DNA of 64,000 nt from Simplicispira hankyongi. GTDB taxonomy: Bacteria > Pseudomonadota > Gammaproteobacteria > Burkholderiales > Burkholderiaceae_C. The notes below the pieces were generated by a model. The model searched no databases. It saw only the letters and a program-made list of their open reading frames with translations, and was not told where the DNA came from. The stretch spans positions 620,001 through 684,000 of the forward strand of contig NZ_QXJC01000001.1 in assembly GCF_003570885.1 (NCBI RefSeq), given 5' to 3'. Below are positions 1 to 9,175 of this stretch, piece after piece (within the stretch, counting starts at the first letter, position 1; each line of letters opens with the position of its first letter). The position numbers and the translations under genes are program-made.

Positions 1-1
1 C

Positions 2-547
2 CCCAAGCCTGCCGCCCCCGCACCGCTCGCAGTGGCAAGCGCTGAGCCAAAAGGCGCCGTGGAACGCCGCCAGTCCCCTCGCAAGAACGCCCGCAAGGGG
101 ACGCGGGCGCTGATCATCGACGACTCGCCGACCGTGGTGGCCGTGTTGCGCAAGGCGCTGCGCTCGGCCGGGTGCAGCACGCGCGAAGCGCTGGATGCCG
201 AGCATGGCCTGGCGCTGCTCGACCAGGACCCGCCCGATCTGATTTTTCTGGACATCGTCCTGCCCGGCATGAACGGCTTTCATGCCCTGCGCCTGATCCG
301 CAAGAACCCGGCGTACCAGCACATCCCCGTCATCATGATCAGCGGCAACGAACACGCCATCGAACAGTTCTACGTCAATCGCATCGGGGCCGACGATTTC
401 ATGAAGAAGCCGTTTTCCCGCTTCGAGATCTTTGCCCGCATTGAAAGCCTGCTCGACGATGACCTGGTGCCCCGCCGCAAAGGCTTGAGCACACCAGCGC
501 TGGCCAGCGAAGCAATCCGCCCACGGACGGGCAGCGCAAGCGCGTAG
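2..547 (+). CDS. Response regulator, receiver domain (5' end outside window)
   Basis: The frame is open to the left edge of the window; the first possible internal start is a GTG at 32, preceded by an Ala/Pro-rich stretch that looks like a linker, so the true start may lie further left. The body is a CheY-like receiver: an acidic pair in ALIIDDSPTV, the phospho-acceptor Asp in DLIFLDIVLPGMNG, a Ser in VIMISG and the conserved Lys in MKKPFSR. No output domain follows the receiver; about 30 low-complexity residues end the protein. This resembles single-domain regulators such as PilG or CheY, or the C-terminal receiver of a larger signalling protein. Partner and pathway cannot be told from this window. 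Confidence 0.85.
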   Translation, partial: PKPAAPAPLAVASAEPKGAVERRQSPRKNARKGTRALIIDDSPTVVAVLRKALRSAGCSTREALDAEHGLALLDQDPPDLIFLDIVLPGMNGFHALRLIRKNPAYQHIPVIMISGNEHAIEQFYVNRIGADDFMKKPFSRFEIFARIESLLDDDLVPRRKGLSTPALASEAIRPRTGSASA

Positions 548-563
548 GGGAAAAATATCAATC

Positions 564-618
564 AAATTGGCCTCTAGCGCTTATCCACCAAGCGCTATTA
601 GCTATTAATCTGATAGTT
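564..618 (+). repeat. Dispersed palindromic repeat, copy A
   Basis: Reference copy of a repeat found ten times in this window. It contains the 7-bp inverted pair AGCGCTT / AAGCGCT, followed by a TAGCTATTA-type segment, and is flanked by A/T-rich ends. It is intergenic here, just downstream of the response regulator. Confidence 0.8.
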
Positions 619-677
619 AAAAACCACCTCTTTGACCGGCTTCGGAGCCACAACAGCCCAGGCAGCCGCAAACCGTT

Positions 678-1232
678 TCACCCGGCCCCATCGGCCCCGT
701 CACGCTCGCGGTCGCGTTTTGCCCGCAGCACTGCAGCGCGCCAGCGGGCCAGCGCCACCGCATAGCCAAGGGAGTAGCCCGCCAGCAGCCCATACGCGCA
801 CACCGTGGTGGCGCTGCCCATGAACTCTGCCGTACTCCTAGACACCACCGGCGCCAACCAATAGACCTCGGCGACCCGCCAGGCAATGCGCGCCAGGAAC
901 AGCGCGGACAGCGCAAACCCCAGGTGCGCATTGGGCGTGTAGAACAGCCCTTCGCCGCGCCGCGCTTCAAACTGCGTGTGGCGAACGCCCAGCAAGGAGA
1001 GCACCGCGCCCGCCAGCAGGCTGCCAATAAGCCACCCCACCCGACCCGGATGCGCCAGCGCTGCGTGCGCGACCCAGATGCTGAGCAGCGAATACACCGC
1101 TAGCGTGATCGGCGCCCGGTAGCGCGACAGGCGCTGGCGCCCAAACATCTTGCGCAGGCGCGCGTAGATGCGCCAGACAATCAGCGGGGAAAGCGTCAGC
1201 AGCGTGAGGGTGGACGAACCGGGAGCTTGCAT
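678..1232 (-). CDS. Multi-pass membrane protein of unknown function
   Basis: About 184 residues with four or five hydrophobic segments and basic loops, including an RIYARLRKMFGRQRL stretch. The layout resembles small DUF1453/CcdC-like membrane proteins but I cannot assign a family firmly. I chose the ATG at 1232, which opens directly before the first hydrophobic segment; an upstream in-frame ATG at 1301 would add a poorly conserved-looking leader. The tail is Arg/Asp-rich and cytoplasmic-looking. It stands alone between the response regulator and nnrS. Confidence 0.6.
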   Translation of the reverse strand: MQAPGSSTLTLLTLSPLIVWRIYARLRKMFGRQRLSRYRAPITLAVYSLLSIWVAHAALAHPGRVGWLIGSLLAGAVLSLLGVRHTQFEARRGEGLFYTPNAHLGFALSALFLARIAWRVAEVYWLAPVVSRSTAEFMGSATTVCAYGLLAGYSLGYAVALARWRAAVLRAKRDRERDGADGAG

Positions 1233-1459
1233 GGGAACGGGGAAGAAGAGGTGGCCGTGGTCACGAAATAATCCAGCGGCCAATATAGTGCGTACGTCCA
1301 TCGGCCTGTCAGCGCCTGTTCAAAGGTCCGTGGCTCATTGACAGAATTAAAGCAGCTCTCGCGCAGCGAGCAGGCCTGAAATGTCAGGCAATGCGATTTC
1401 TTCGATGCCCGCAATAGGCCCCCGACAGCCTCTGCCCCAGTTGCAGCCCACAACCAGCT

Positions 1460-2692
1460 CTACCCCTCACACCCCCACAATCCATCCTCCCGCGCCCGCA
1501 ACAACACCGGTGCGATAAATATGCACAGGAGGCCAAACGCCGCCATCCAGCAAAAACCGGCCAGCGCCATCCAGGCAACAGAGTATTCCCCCACCCACGC
1601 CGCCCCTGCGCGCAGCAGCGCGGCCAAGGCAATCAGGCCCGCACCCCACATGCCCCACGCGCGCTCGTCAATCGCCAGGCCGCAGTGCGCGCGCCCAGCA
1701 ATACAGATGACGGCGTAAATCGCCAGGCCAATCGTTCCCACGGTCAGCAGATGGCGCCCCGCAATGACGCCCGGGCCGCCGGCCAGCAGCGCCCAGCCCA
1801 TCAGCGCGTAGCCCAACGCCATGCACAGGTACACGGCGTAGAGCATGAGCGGCCAGCGCCGCAGCAGCGGGCGGCCCACATGCCAGTCGCCCAGCAGGTT
1901 GAACACGGCAGCGGCGCTGGCGCAGGCCAGCCAGCCGCTGGTGCGGCTGCCCTCGTGCAGAAACTCGGCCAGGGTGAACAGGGCAATGCACAGCACCGCC
2001 AGGTTGCGCCGGTGTGGGCGGGCCAGGTAGGGCTCGGCGCCGGGGTCCGCCTGGTCGATGGCGCGGTTCACGATGCGCATGGAGATACGGCTCATGGCGA
2101 CGACGATGAGCACCATCAGCAGGCCCAGAAAGGCGTGCAGCCAGCGCATGGGGTAGGCACCGCGCAGCGCATCGAAGTAAAAACCAGCGACCAGCAGTGC
2201 CAGGCCTGAGATCGCCCAGCCAAAGGCGTGGTGGCGCTGGCCGGCGGGCGTGCGAAATGCGGGCCAGAGCAGCACGATGAGCATGGCCAGCAGCGCGAAC
2301 TGCGCCGTGCCCGCCACGGCCAGCGCGGGCAGCCCGCCCACGCCCGAGAGCCAGAAGCCCGCACGGCCGAGCAGCCACAGCGCGGTCAGCCAGCGCGCAG
2401 CACGGGTCGAGGCGCCTGGGGTGTTCGTGAACTCAGGCACGGCGGTGAGCACGAAACCGACCACCGCTGCCAGGCCAAAGCCCAGTAGCAGTTCATGCGC
2501 GTGCCACACCAGCGCACCGCCAGTGACGGGCGGCGGCGGCAGGCCCAGCGCCAGCACGGCGCTCCACAGGCCAATCAGCAGCACCGCCGAGCCCATCGCG
2601 ATCAGAAAAAACGGCCGCATGGCGCACATCCACACCGGGTGGCGGGCCGAGAGCAGGCTGGGCGCTTGGCCTGGCGTGGCGGCTACCCGCAT
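1460..2692 (-). CDS. nnrS: NnrS family haem/copper membrane protein
   Basis: A 410-residue protein with about twelve hydrophobic segments. NnrS-type features include the early WHAHELLLGFG segment, with His residues thought to bind metal, and FVLTAVPEFTNTP after it. NnrS proteins are linked to tolerance of nitrosative stress and often lie in NO or denitrification loci. The start overlaps the end of the upstream ABC ATPase by 10 bases, placing it last in the receptor-ABC operon; a later ATG at 2620 (MRPFFLIAMG) is a possible alternative start. Its presence in a transport operon, rather than beside nsrR 7 kb away, is notable. Confidence 0.9.
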   Translation of the reverse strand: MRVAATPGQAPSLLSARHPVWMCAMRPFFLIAMGSAVLLIGLWSAVLALGLPPPPVTGGALVWHAHELLLGFGLAAVVGFVLTAVPEFTNTPGASTRAARWLTALWLLGRAGFWLSGVGGLPALAVAGTAQFALLAMLIVLLWPAFRTPAGQRHHAFGWAISGLALLVAGFYFDALRGAYPMRWLHAFLGLLMVLIVVAMSRISMRIVNRAIDQADPGAEPYLARPHRRNLAVLCIALFTLAEFLHEGSRTSGWLACASAAAVFNLLGDWHVGRPLLRRWPLMLYAVYLCMALGYALMGWALLAGGPGVIAGRHLLTVGTIGLAIYAVICIAGRAHCGLAIDERAWGMWGAGLIALAALLRAGAAWVGEYSVAWMALAGFCWMAAFGLLCIFIAPVLLRAREDGLWGCEG

Positions 2693-3549
2693 TGGCGGCT
2701 CCGGCTGCCGGGAAGTTGTGCGGCGCCTGGGTCTGCGGGTAGCGCTAGAGGCACGCGCGCACCCGGCAGGGGCAGCACCGCGGCTGCGGGTTCACTCGCA
2801 GCGCGCCCTTCTTCCTGCAAGGCATCGAGCCCAAAGGCCTCGCGCACCACCGGCACGCGCAGCAGTTCGGCGGTGTCATGGTAGACCGTCGCATCGCTGC
2901 GCGTCAGTGCGGCACCAGGCGGGGTATGGCGGTGCACGATGCGGCCCGGCGCTGCGGCCATGACCAGCACGGTATTGGCCAGGCGCACGGCCTCCATCAG
3001 ATCGTGGGTGATCATCAGCACTGCGGTGCCCTGCTCCGCCTGGTGGCGCAGCAGCAGGCGGTGCAACTGGGCTTTGAGGCCAATGTCGAGTGCGGCAAAG
3101 GGTTCGTCGATCAGCAGCAAGTCGGGTTGCAGCACCAGCGCACGCGCCAACGCGGCACGGCTTTGCATACCGCCCGAGAGCTGGTGCGGGTAGGCGGCCA
3201 ACGCCTCGGCATCGAGCCCCAGGGCGTTGCCCATCGCCTGGGCGCGGGTGCGCGCATCGGAGCGCGCCACACCTTGTGCACGCAGGCCCAGGGCGATGTT
3301 GTCAGCGGTGGTCTGCCAGGGCAGCAGGCGCGGCTGCTGGAACATGAGGGCGGGCTTGGCAAAGCCGCTGTGCATAGCCCCCTCTTGCAAGGTGAGCAAG
3401 CCGGCGCACAGGTGCAAGAGCGTGGTCTTGCCGCAGCCAGACGGGCCGACCAGCGCCACTACGCCGCCGGGGGGCAGCGTGAGGCTGACGCCGCCGATGA
3501 CCTCTGTCAGGGCGTAGCTGTGGCGAACGTCTTGCAATTGCAAACTCAT
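2683..3549 (-). CDS. ABC transporter ATP-binding protein, NitT/TauT (SsuB-like) type
   Basis: A 288-residue ATPase with Walker A (GPSGCGKTT), signature (LSGGMQSRAALARAL), Walker B (LLLIDEPFAALD) and the switch His in ITHD. It powers the permease encoded just upstream. Its ATG overlaps the permease stop (ATGA) and its own end overlaps nnrS, which indicates translational coupling. The C-terminal 35 residues are Ala/Pro-rich and longer than usual for this family. Confidence 0.92.
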   Translation of the reverse strand: MSLQLQDVRHSYALTEVIGGVSLTLPPGGVVALVGPSGCGKTTLLHLCAGLLTLQEGAMHSGFAKPALMFQQPRLLPWQTTADNIALGLRAQGVARSDARTRAQAMGNALGLDAEALAAYPHQLSGGMQSRAALARALVLQPDLLLIDEPFAALDIGLKAQLHRLLLRHQAEQGTAVLMITHDLMEAVRLANTVLVMAAAPGRIVHRHTPPGAALTRSDATVYHDTAELLRVPVVREAFGLDALQEEGRAASEPAAAVLPLPGARVPLALPADPGAAQLPGSRSRQCG

Positions 3550-4340
3550 ATAGGCGTCTCCCGCCAGCGCTCCACTTCGCGCTTGAGCGGCTCCAAGAAG
3601 CCGTACTCGACTGCCAGCAAGCAGCCCACCACGGCGACGATCCAGCCCATGGTGACAGCCGTATCGAGCTGCGCACGGCTGGCCGCGAGCGCTGCGCCCA
3701 CACCATCACTGCTGGCCAGCAGTTCGGCCATCACGGTGACCTTCCAGGCGCTGCCCAGCGCCGTCACCCAGGCCGGGAACAGGTAGGACAGCACATGCGG
3801 GCCATACACCTCGCGCAGCGCCATGCCGCGCGGCAGTCGGTAGGCGCGCGCCATGTCGCGCAACTGCAAATCGAGCGTGCGCGTGCCTTGCAGCGCGCTC
3901 ACAAACACCACGGGGAAGCAGGCGATGAAGACGGTGAACACGGGCGTGCCGTCGCTCATGCCAAACCACAGCATGGCGAGCACCAGCCAGGCAATAGGCG
4001 GCGTGCCCAACAGCACGGTGACCAGCGGGCGCGAAAGCACAGACGCGGTGACCGAAAGGCCGGCAGCCAGCCCCAGCAAGCTGCCCACCGAGACGGCCAG
4101 TGCCAGCCCCATCAGTGCGCGGCGCCCGGTGGCGACGATCGCGGGCCAGGCAGCGCCCTGCTGCACCAGGCCCCACAGCGCGGCGAACGCGGCGAGCGGA
4201 TCGGGCAGGATCAGCGGGTCGTAGAAGGCGGCGACGGCCTCCCAGGCGGCAAGCAACAAGAACAGGCTGGCGGCGGCACCCCAGCCGCTCCACAGATAGC
4301 CAGGCAGGCCCCGGAGCACGCGCGCCAGCAGCCGCAGCAT
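3546..4340 (-). CDS. ABC transporter permease, NitT/TauT (SsuC-like) type
   Basis: A 264-residue permease with about six transmembrane segments. The inner-membrane coupling motif typical of binding-protein-dependent permeases can be seen as the ARAYRLPRGMALREVYGP region. It starts inside the stop of the substrate-binding protein (TAATG) and ends overlapping the ATPase start. The family imports small organic or inorganic anions and cofactors; the substrate is not evident from sequence. Confidence 0.9.
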   Translation of the reverse strand: MLRLLARVLRGLPGYLWSGWGAAASLFLLLAAWEAVAAFYDPLILPDPLAAFAALWGLVQQGAAWPAIVATGRRALMGLALAVSVGSLLGLAAGLSVTASVLSRPLVTVLLGTPPIAWLVLAMLWFGMSDGTPVFTVFIACFPVVFVSALQGTRTLDLQLRDMARAYRLPRGMALREVYGPHVLSYLFPAWVTALGSAWKVTVMAELLASSDGVGAALAASRAQLDTAVTMGWIVAVVGCLLAVEYGFLEPLKREVERWRETPI

Positions 4341-5389
4341 TAGGCAGCCTTTGCTGAAGCCGGTGCACCAATCCCGTAAAACGGGTCGGTAGGCAGCTTG
4401 CCCCCCACCAGCGCGGGGTTGCGCGCCATGAGCTGCCCAAAGAAAAACTCCAGTTCGGGCCGCGCTGCAGCGGCAGGTACATCATCGAGCTGGCTGACGG
4501 CAATGGCGTCGGCCACCGCTTCCGGGGTGAGCAGGTCGATGTGCTTGGCCATCATGGCGCCGCACTCCATGGGGTTGGCACGGCACCAGTCGAGCGACTG
4601 CGCGTAGGCTTTTTCAACAGCTGCCAGCACCTCGGGCTGCTGGCGCACGGCGCCCACGGCGGCAATACCGGCCTGTGGAATATGGGGTTTTCGGTGGAAC
4701 AAGCGGCCCCACTCCTGCTGCAAATCTGCGCCCCGGTACAGATCGGGCGCGATCAGCCCGATGGGAAAGGAATGGGTTTTGCGCAGCGCCAGCGACACGG
4801 CGGGCTCGGCCAGCAGCGCATGCGAGACGCGCCGCGTGATCAGCAGCAGCATGGCCTCCATGGGGGTCGGCACGTACCGAATGCGAAAGTCCTTCTGCAA
4901 ATCCAGCCCCTGCTTGGCGGCCAGCAGTTGCAGCACGATGTCGGGCATGTCGCCATGGAAAGGCACGGCGATTTCTTCGCCACGGTAGTCGGCCAGTGTC
5001 TTGCGATGGGCATCGCGCGTCACGAGCCACAGCGCGCCCCAGGTCGAGATGTTCAGCAGCGTGACACCCGCGCCCCGGTTGAACAAATTTGCCGCCACAT
5101 TGCTGGGCATGGCCAGGATGTCGGCCTTGCCGCCCATGGCCATCATGCGCAGTTGGTCGGGGTCGCGCCAGGCGACAAAGCTCGTGCGTCCTGCGACGTT
5201 GGCCAGCGCATTGGTATCGGCCATGCGCATCAAGGGCGCCGAGACAATGGCGGGCGGTCCCGAAAGAGTGATGCCCTCGCGCAGCGGGGACGCGGGCGCG
5301 GCCTGCATCACGACTGGCAGGCTGCTTGCCACCAACCCAGCGAGCACCTGGCGACGTGAAAGACCTGAGGAATCCAAAGATTTCAGCAC
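4340..5389 (-). CDS. ABC transporter substrate-binding protein (NMT1/SsuA-like)
   Basis: A 349-residue periplasmic binding protein. The N-terminus carries a twin-arginine-like start (LSRRQVLAGLVASSLP) ending at a plausible cleavage site in MQAAPAS. The core has the NMT1-type pattern GKADILAMPSNVAANLFNRG. It begins only 10 bases after the TonB-dependent receptor stop. Gene order receptor, binding protein, permease, ATPase suggests one ligand is passed across both membranes. The ligand is unknown; this fold binds nitrate, sulfonates, pyrimidines and various cofactors. Confidence 0.88.
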   Translation of the reverse strand: MLKSLDSSGLSRRQVLAGLVASSLPVVMQAAPASPLREGITLSGPPAIVSAPLMRMADTNALANVAGRTSFVAWRDPDQLRMMAMGGKADILAMPSNVAANLFNRGAGVTLLNISTWGALWLVTRDAHRKTLADYRGEEIAVPFHGDMPDIVLQLLAAKQGLDLQKDFRIRYVPTPMEAMLLLITRRVSHALLAEPAVSLALRKTHSFPIGLIAPDLYRGADLQQEWGRLFHRKPHIPQAGIAAVGAVRQQPEVLAAVEKAYAQSLDWCRANPMECGAMMAKHIDLLTPEAVADAIAVSQLDDVPAAAARPELEFFFGQLMARNPALVGGKLPTDPFYGIGAPASAKAA

Positions 5390-5399
5390 GACGATCCCC

Positions 5400-7526
5400 T
5401 TAGAACTGGTAGTTCAAGCCTACGGTAAAGCTGCGCCCCAAGCCTTGCAGATAGCCCGGCTGCGCTGCGATGGCCTGGTTGCGGATGGCGTAGGCACTGG
5501 CGTAGCGCCGGTCGGTGACGTTGTCGGCCTGCGCATACAGCGCCAGAGGGCCATTGCGCCATTCGAGCTTGAGGCCCAGCAGTGCATAGGCGTCCTGCTC
5601 GGCACCCGGCGTGTTGGCGTGGTCGGTCGGGGTGCTGACGGGCATCCAGCGCACGTTGGGGCCAAAGCGCCAGGCACCCATGTGAAGCATCACTTCGGCG
5701 TTGATCAGCTGGCGCGGCACACCGGCAATCTGCTTGCCCGCGTATTCGCCACCCCGAAACCGGAAGTCGCTGTAGGTCCAGCTGGCACGGTAGTCCAGTG
5801 CACCGATACCGATCCGCCGGCTGCCCGAGAGGCCCAGCTCCACACCCTGGTGGCGCGTGCCGCCACGGTAGTTGTAGGTGCCGACCTTGATGCCGTTGGC
5901 GTCGGTGGTTGAAATCAGCTCGTCCGCCAGCACACTGCGGTACACGGCAGCCGTCCAGTGCAGGGCGTTGGTGCCAGCGCCCCATTGGCCCGCGCCGCCG
6001 AGTTCCAGTGTGGTGGCACGCTGCATCTGCAGGCGCACCAACTCGGCCTGGGCCGTGGCCGGGCTGTTGGGCGCCACCGCGGCGCTGACGATTTCCCAGA
6101 AGGTGGGCGCCTCCTGGCTGCGGCTCAGGTTGGCCCACAGGCGCGTGGAGGGCGTGGCCGCCCAGTTCACGCCGACCTTGGGCGTGGCAAAGTTCCAGCT
6201 CTGGTCGAGCTGCGTGCCCGTGTCGCGGCTTTGCGCGTCGCGTGTGAGATGGCTCCATTGCATGCTGCCCAGCAGGGTCCAGTCGGGCGCCAGCCGCCAA
6301 TCAGCCGCTGCCAGCGCCTGCAAATTTTGCGCACCCAGGTTGTAGCGGCCAAAGCGCTGCATCTCCTGGCCGTTGGCGGGATTGGTGGCGAACAGGTCAC
6401 GGTCCATGGTGCTGTCGGCCCATGACACAGCTGTGCGCCAGCCCAAGGCGCCTTCACTGCCCGCTGGGCGCCCACTGGCTTGCCACTGTGCGCCGGTGGT
6501 ATAGCTGTGCGTGACGGTGTAACTGGTCATGTTGTTGAACAGGTCGTCGGTGTCTTGCCAGTACACACCCACCTCCTGGCGCAGCGTGTCGTTGCCCCAG
6601 CGCGAGCGGTTCGCCAAGCGCAGCTGGGTGGCAGTGCGGCGCGGATCGCGCTTGTAGACGTTGAGCAGCGTGTCCTGAGGCGCGTTGCCGTCGCCCATGA
6701 CACCGCGCGGGTCGGAGTGGATGCGATCTTTGGGTACCACATTCGGAATGTGAAAAGCCAGGTCTGTCCAGGTCAAATACGTACGGTTCTCAAACCCGCC
6801 CTCGCCCTGAAAGCCTACGTTGGCCTGCAAGCTGTCGCGCCGCGAATCCGAATGGTGGCGGTAACCGTCGTAACGGTCGCTGCTGATGGACACCCGGCTG
6901 TCAAAGCGCTCGCCGACACCGCCCACGGCTGCCTGTGCGCCGCGCCGGCCAAAGCTGCCGCCCTCCAGGCGCACACGGCCGCGTTCATCGGCACCCGTCA
7001 TCGACACGAAATCCAGCTCCCCTCCCAGCATGGTGGCGCCGGGCGACCTGGCATTGGCGCCGCGCAACGCGCTGACGAAGGCGGCGTTGCGCGGCTCGAT
7101 CATTCCGATGATGAAAGAACCATCGGCCTCATTGAGCGGCAAGCCGTCTTGCAGCAGCAATACACCCCGGTTGACCGGGTTGCTCTGGATGCCCGAGCCG
7201 CGAATCCCCAGGCGCGGCTGGTCGGTACCGCCAAAAAAATCTTGCAACACGATGCCGGGCTGGTAGTCGAGGGCGTCGCGCAGTGTGGCCAGACGGGCTT
7301 CCTTTTGCGGCTCGGCCAGATTGGTGCCTCCAGGCACCTGTGCCAACTTCTCACGCTCGGCCTGCACGGTCGCGGCGAGCGGCAGCTTGGTGCTGTCGCG
7401 GCTGGCGTTTACGGTGACCGGTGGCAAGCTGGTATCGGACTGAGCGAGCGCTTGAAGGGACGAGAAGGCCGAAACGCTGACGAGGCCACTCAGGTAAAAA
7501 GGACGCAAAAGAAGGCTTTTTGTCAT
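5400..7526 (-). CDS. TonB-dependent outer-membrane receptor
   Basis: About 708 residues. The signal peptide runs from MTKSLLLRPF to a likely cleavage after ALA (SLQALA-QSD). A TonB box-like stretch (LPPVTVNAS) is followed by a plug domain (LRDALDYQPGIVLQDFFGG, RGSGIQSNPVNRG) and a beta-barrel ending in a C-terminal Phe (VGLNYQF). I prefer the ATG at 7526 over the upstream one at 7550, because the latter lies inside a Fur-like site and would spoil the signal peptide. It heads the ABC-NnrS operon and is probably iron- or metal-repressed. Confidence 0.9.
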   Translation of the reverse strand: MTKSLLLRPFYLSGLVSVSAFSSLQALAQSDTSLPPVTVNASRDSTKLPLAATVQAEREKLAQVPGGTNLAEPQKEARLATLRDALDYQPGIVLQDFFGGTDQPRLGIRGSGIQSNPVNRGVLLLQDGLPLNEADGSFIIGMIEPRNAAFVSALRGANARSPGATMLGGELDFVSMTGADERGRVRLEGGSFGRRGAQAAVGGVGERFDSRVSISSDRYDGYRHHSDSRRDSLQANVGFQGEGGFENRTYLTWTDLAFHIPNVVPKDRIHSDPRGVMGDGNAPQDTLLNVYKRDPRRTATQLRLANRSRWGNDTLRQEVGVYWQDTDDLFNNMTSYTVTHSYTTGAQWQASGRPAGSEGALGWRTAVSWADSTMDRDLFATNPANGQEMQRFGRYNLGAQNLQALAAADWRLAPDWTLLGSMQWSHLTRDAQSRDTGTQLDQSWNFATPKVGVNWAATPSTRLWANLSRSQEAPTFWEIVSAAVAPNSPATAQAELVRLQMQRATTLELGGAGQWGAGTNALHWTAAVYRSVLADELISTTDANGIKVGTYNYRGGTRHQGVELGLSGSRRIGIGALDYRASWTYSDFRFRGGEYAGKQIAGVPRQLINAEVMLHMGAWRFGPNVRWMPVSTPTDHANTPGAEQDAYALLGLKLEWRNGPLALYAQADNVTDRRYASAYAIRNQAIAAQPGYLQGLGRSFTVGLNYQF

Positions 7527-7543
7527 ATTGATATTGATTCGCG
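7525..7543 (-). promoter_or_regulatory. Fur-like operator before TonB-dependent receptor
   Basis: On the minus strand the sequence reads GCGAATCAATATCAAT just before the receptor ATG. The same GCGAATCAATATCA core occurs before hemP (54522-54535) in this window, where it overlaps a strong promoter. A CATAAT hexamer lies a little further upstream. Assignment to Fur is inferred from the shared motif and the gene type. Confidence 0.5.
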
Positions 7544-7752
7544 TTTGCATCTATTATGCCGAAGATTAGATGAATCTTTTGCTGGTGCAACAAAATTCCT
7601 GCACTGTCGGCCGGTTTACAGCGCTGGCGCATGCCTTGGCTGACCGAGCGTGGCAAATGGGACAATGCAAACGCTTGCCCACGCGCGGTCGCTAGCGACC
7701 GCCTCCGACCCACCCTTCTGGCTTGGCCCATCGGCCTGTTTCCCGAGACACC

Positions 7753-8532
7753 ATGCAAATTGCCACCTGGAACATCAACTCACTGACCGTGCGCCTGGCC
7801 CAGGTGCTCGCCTGGCTGGCCGCCAACCCGGTCGATGCCCTGTGCCTGCAAGAACTCAAGCTCACCGACGACAAGTTTCCCCACGAGGCGCTGCGCGAGG
7901 CAGGCTATGAAGCCGCTGCTTTCGGCCAAAAGACTTACAACGGCGTGGCCATCCTGAGCCGCAAGCCCCTGCGCGACGTGGTGCGCAACGTGCCCGGCTC
8001 AGAGGACACGCAGGCGCGCGTCATTGCCGGCACGCTGGACACGCCACATGGCGCGTTGCGCCTGGTCAATGGCTACTTTGTGAACGGCCAGGCACCAGAC
8101 AGCGAAAAGTTCGCCTACAAAATGCAGTGGCTGCAGGCGCTGCAGGACTGGTTGCGCACTGAGCTGGTCGCGCACCCGCAGTTGGTGCTGGTGGGCGACT
8201 TCAACGTGGCACCGGAAGACCGCGATTCGTACGATCCCATCGGCCTGGCGGGCACTATCCACCACACGCAAGAGGAGCGAGACCATTTCCAGGCGCTACT
8301 GGCGCTGGGGCTGCATGACGCTTATCGATTGTTCGAGCAGCCAGAAAAAAGCTACTCCTGGTGGGACTACCGCATGCTGGGTTTCCAGAAAAATCGGGGA
8401 TTGCGCATCGACCACATCCTGGTGAGCGAGGCGCTGCGCCCCAGCGTGCGCGCCTGCACCATTGACCGCGCACCGCGCAAGAACCCGCAACCCAGCGACC
8501 ACGCGCCGGTGGTAGTAACGCTGGCCGACTGA
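7753..8532 (+). CDS. xthA: Exodeoxyribonuclease III
   Basis: A 259-residue AP endonuclease/3' exonuclease of the XthA class that acts in base excision repair. Family motifs are all visible: MQIATWNINS at the start, LCLQELKL (metal-binding Glu), GDFNVAPED (catalytic Asp/Asn), LRIDHILVS and SDHAPV (catalytic Asp-His). The ATG at 7753 matches the usual N-terminus; an upstream start at 7723 would add ten unrelated residues. Confidence 0.95.
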   Translation: MQIATWNINSLTVRLAQVLAWLAANPVDALCLQELKLTDDKFPHEALREAGYEAAAFGQKTYNGVAILSRKPLRDVVRNVPGSEDTQARVIAGTLDTPHGALRLVNGYFVNGQAPDSEKFAYKMQWLQALQDWLRTELVAHPQLVLVGDFNVAPEDRDSYDPIGLAGTIHHTQEERDHFQALLALGLHDAYRLFEQPEKSYSWWDYRMLGFQKNRGLRIDHILVSEALRPSVRACTIDRAPRKNPQPSDHAPVVVTLAD

Positions 8533-8549
8533 CGCACCGCCCCTTCAGC

Positions 8550-9170
8550 ATGCTGACGATTACGGCTATTTTGCTGGCACTTGCATTGGCGACTGCGCTG
8601 TGGCTGCGGCCCTGGCAGTTCCTGCGCGGTGGCGCATTGGTCTCCCCGCTGCTGGGCAGCCTGGTGGTGCTGCCCTGGCTGTGGGCCCTGCCCTGGATGC
8701 ACACCATGCCTTTGCAAATGCACTGGTCATTTGCCTGCCTGGTGCTGCTCATGCTGGGCTGGCCGCTGGCGGTCCCCACCTTGTGCACCATCGCCCTGAT
8801 GGCCGGCTTGCTGGGCAGCCAACCCTGGGAAATCGTGGTGATGCTGGCCTTCTGGCGCGGCGTTCTGCCTGCCACTTTGGCACTAGGCCTTGGCGCAGCC
8901 ATTCGCCGCGTGATTGGGCCGCATTTGTTCGTCTATGTGCTCGGGCGCGGGTTTCTGGGCGCGGCCGCCTGCTTGTTTGCTGCCAGCGCCTTGCTGCAAT
9001 GGTCAGGCCCGACGCAACCTGGGCTGAACAAGGAGTTGTCGCTGGTGGCTCACTGGCTGACAGCCTGGGGCGATGCCTTTGTCACCGGTATGCTGACCGC
9101 TATCTTTGTCGCGTTCAAACCCGAGTGGCTTGCCACCTGGTCCGACACACTTTATTTGCACAAAACTTAA
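8550..9170 (+). CDS. Predicted integral membrane protein
   Basis: A 206-residue, very hydrophobic protein with six or seven membrane segments and short loops. The spacing (RGVLPATLALGLGAAIRR, then an HxF segment) recalls CbiM-like or COG3235-type membrane proteins, but no diagnostic motif is certain. It sits 17 bases after xthA and 5 bases before serB, so it is probably co-transcribed with both. Confidence 0.6.
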   Translation: MLTITAILLALALATALWLRPWQFLRGGALVSPLLGSLVVLPWLWALPWMHTMPLQMHWSFACLVLLMLGWPLAVPTLCTIALMAGLLGSQPWEIVVMLAFWRGVLPATLALGLGAAIRRVIGPHLFVYVLGRGFLGAAACLFAASALLQWSGPTQPGLNKELSLVAHWLTAWGDAFVTGMLTAIFVAFKPEWLATWSDTLYLHKT

Positions 9171-9175
9171 CGCCC

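Noticed and set aside
2878-3786. Long open frame opposite the ABC ATPase
   Set aside because: It mirrors the codon structure of the genuine ABC genes on the other strand; its sequence is low-complexity and has no family features.
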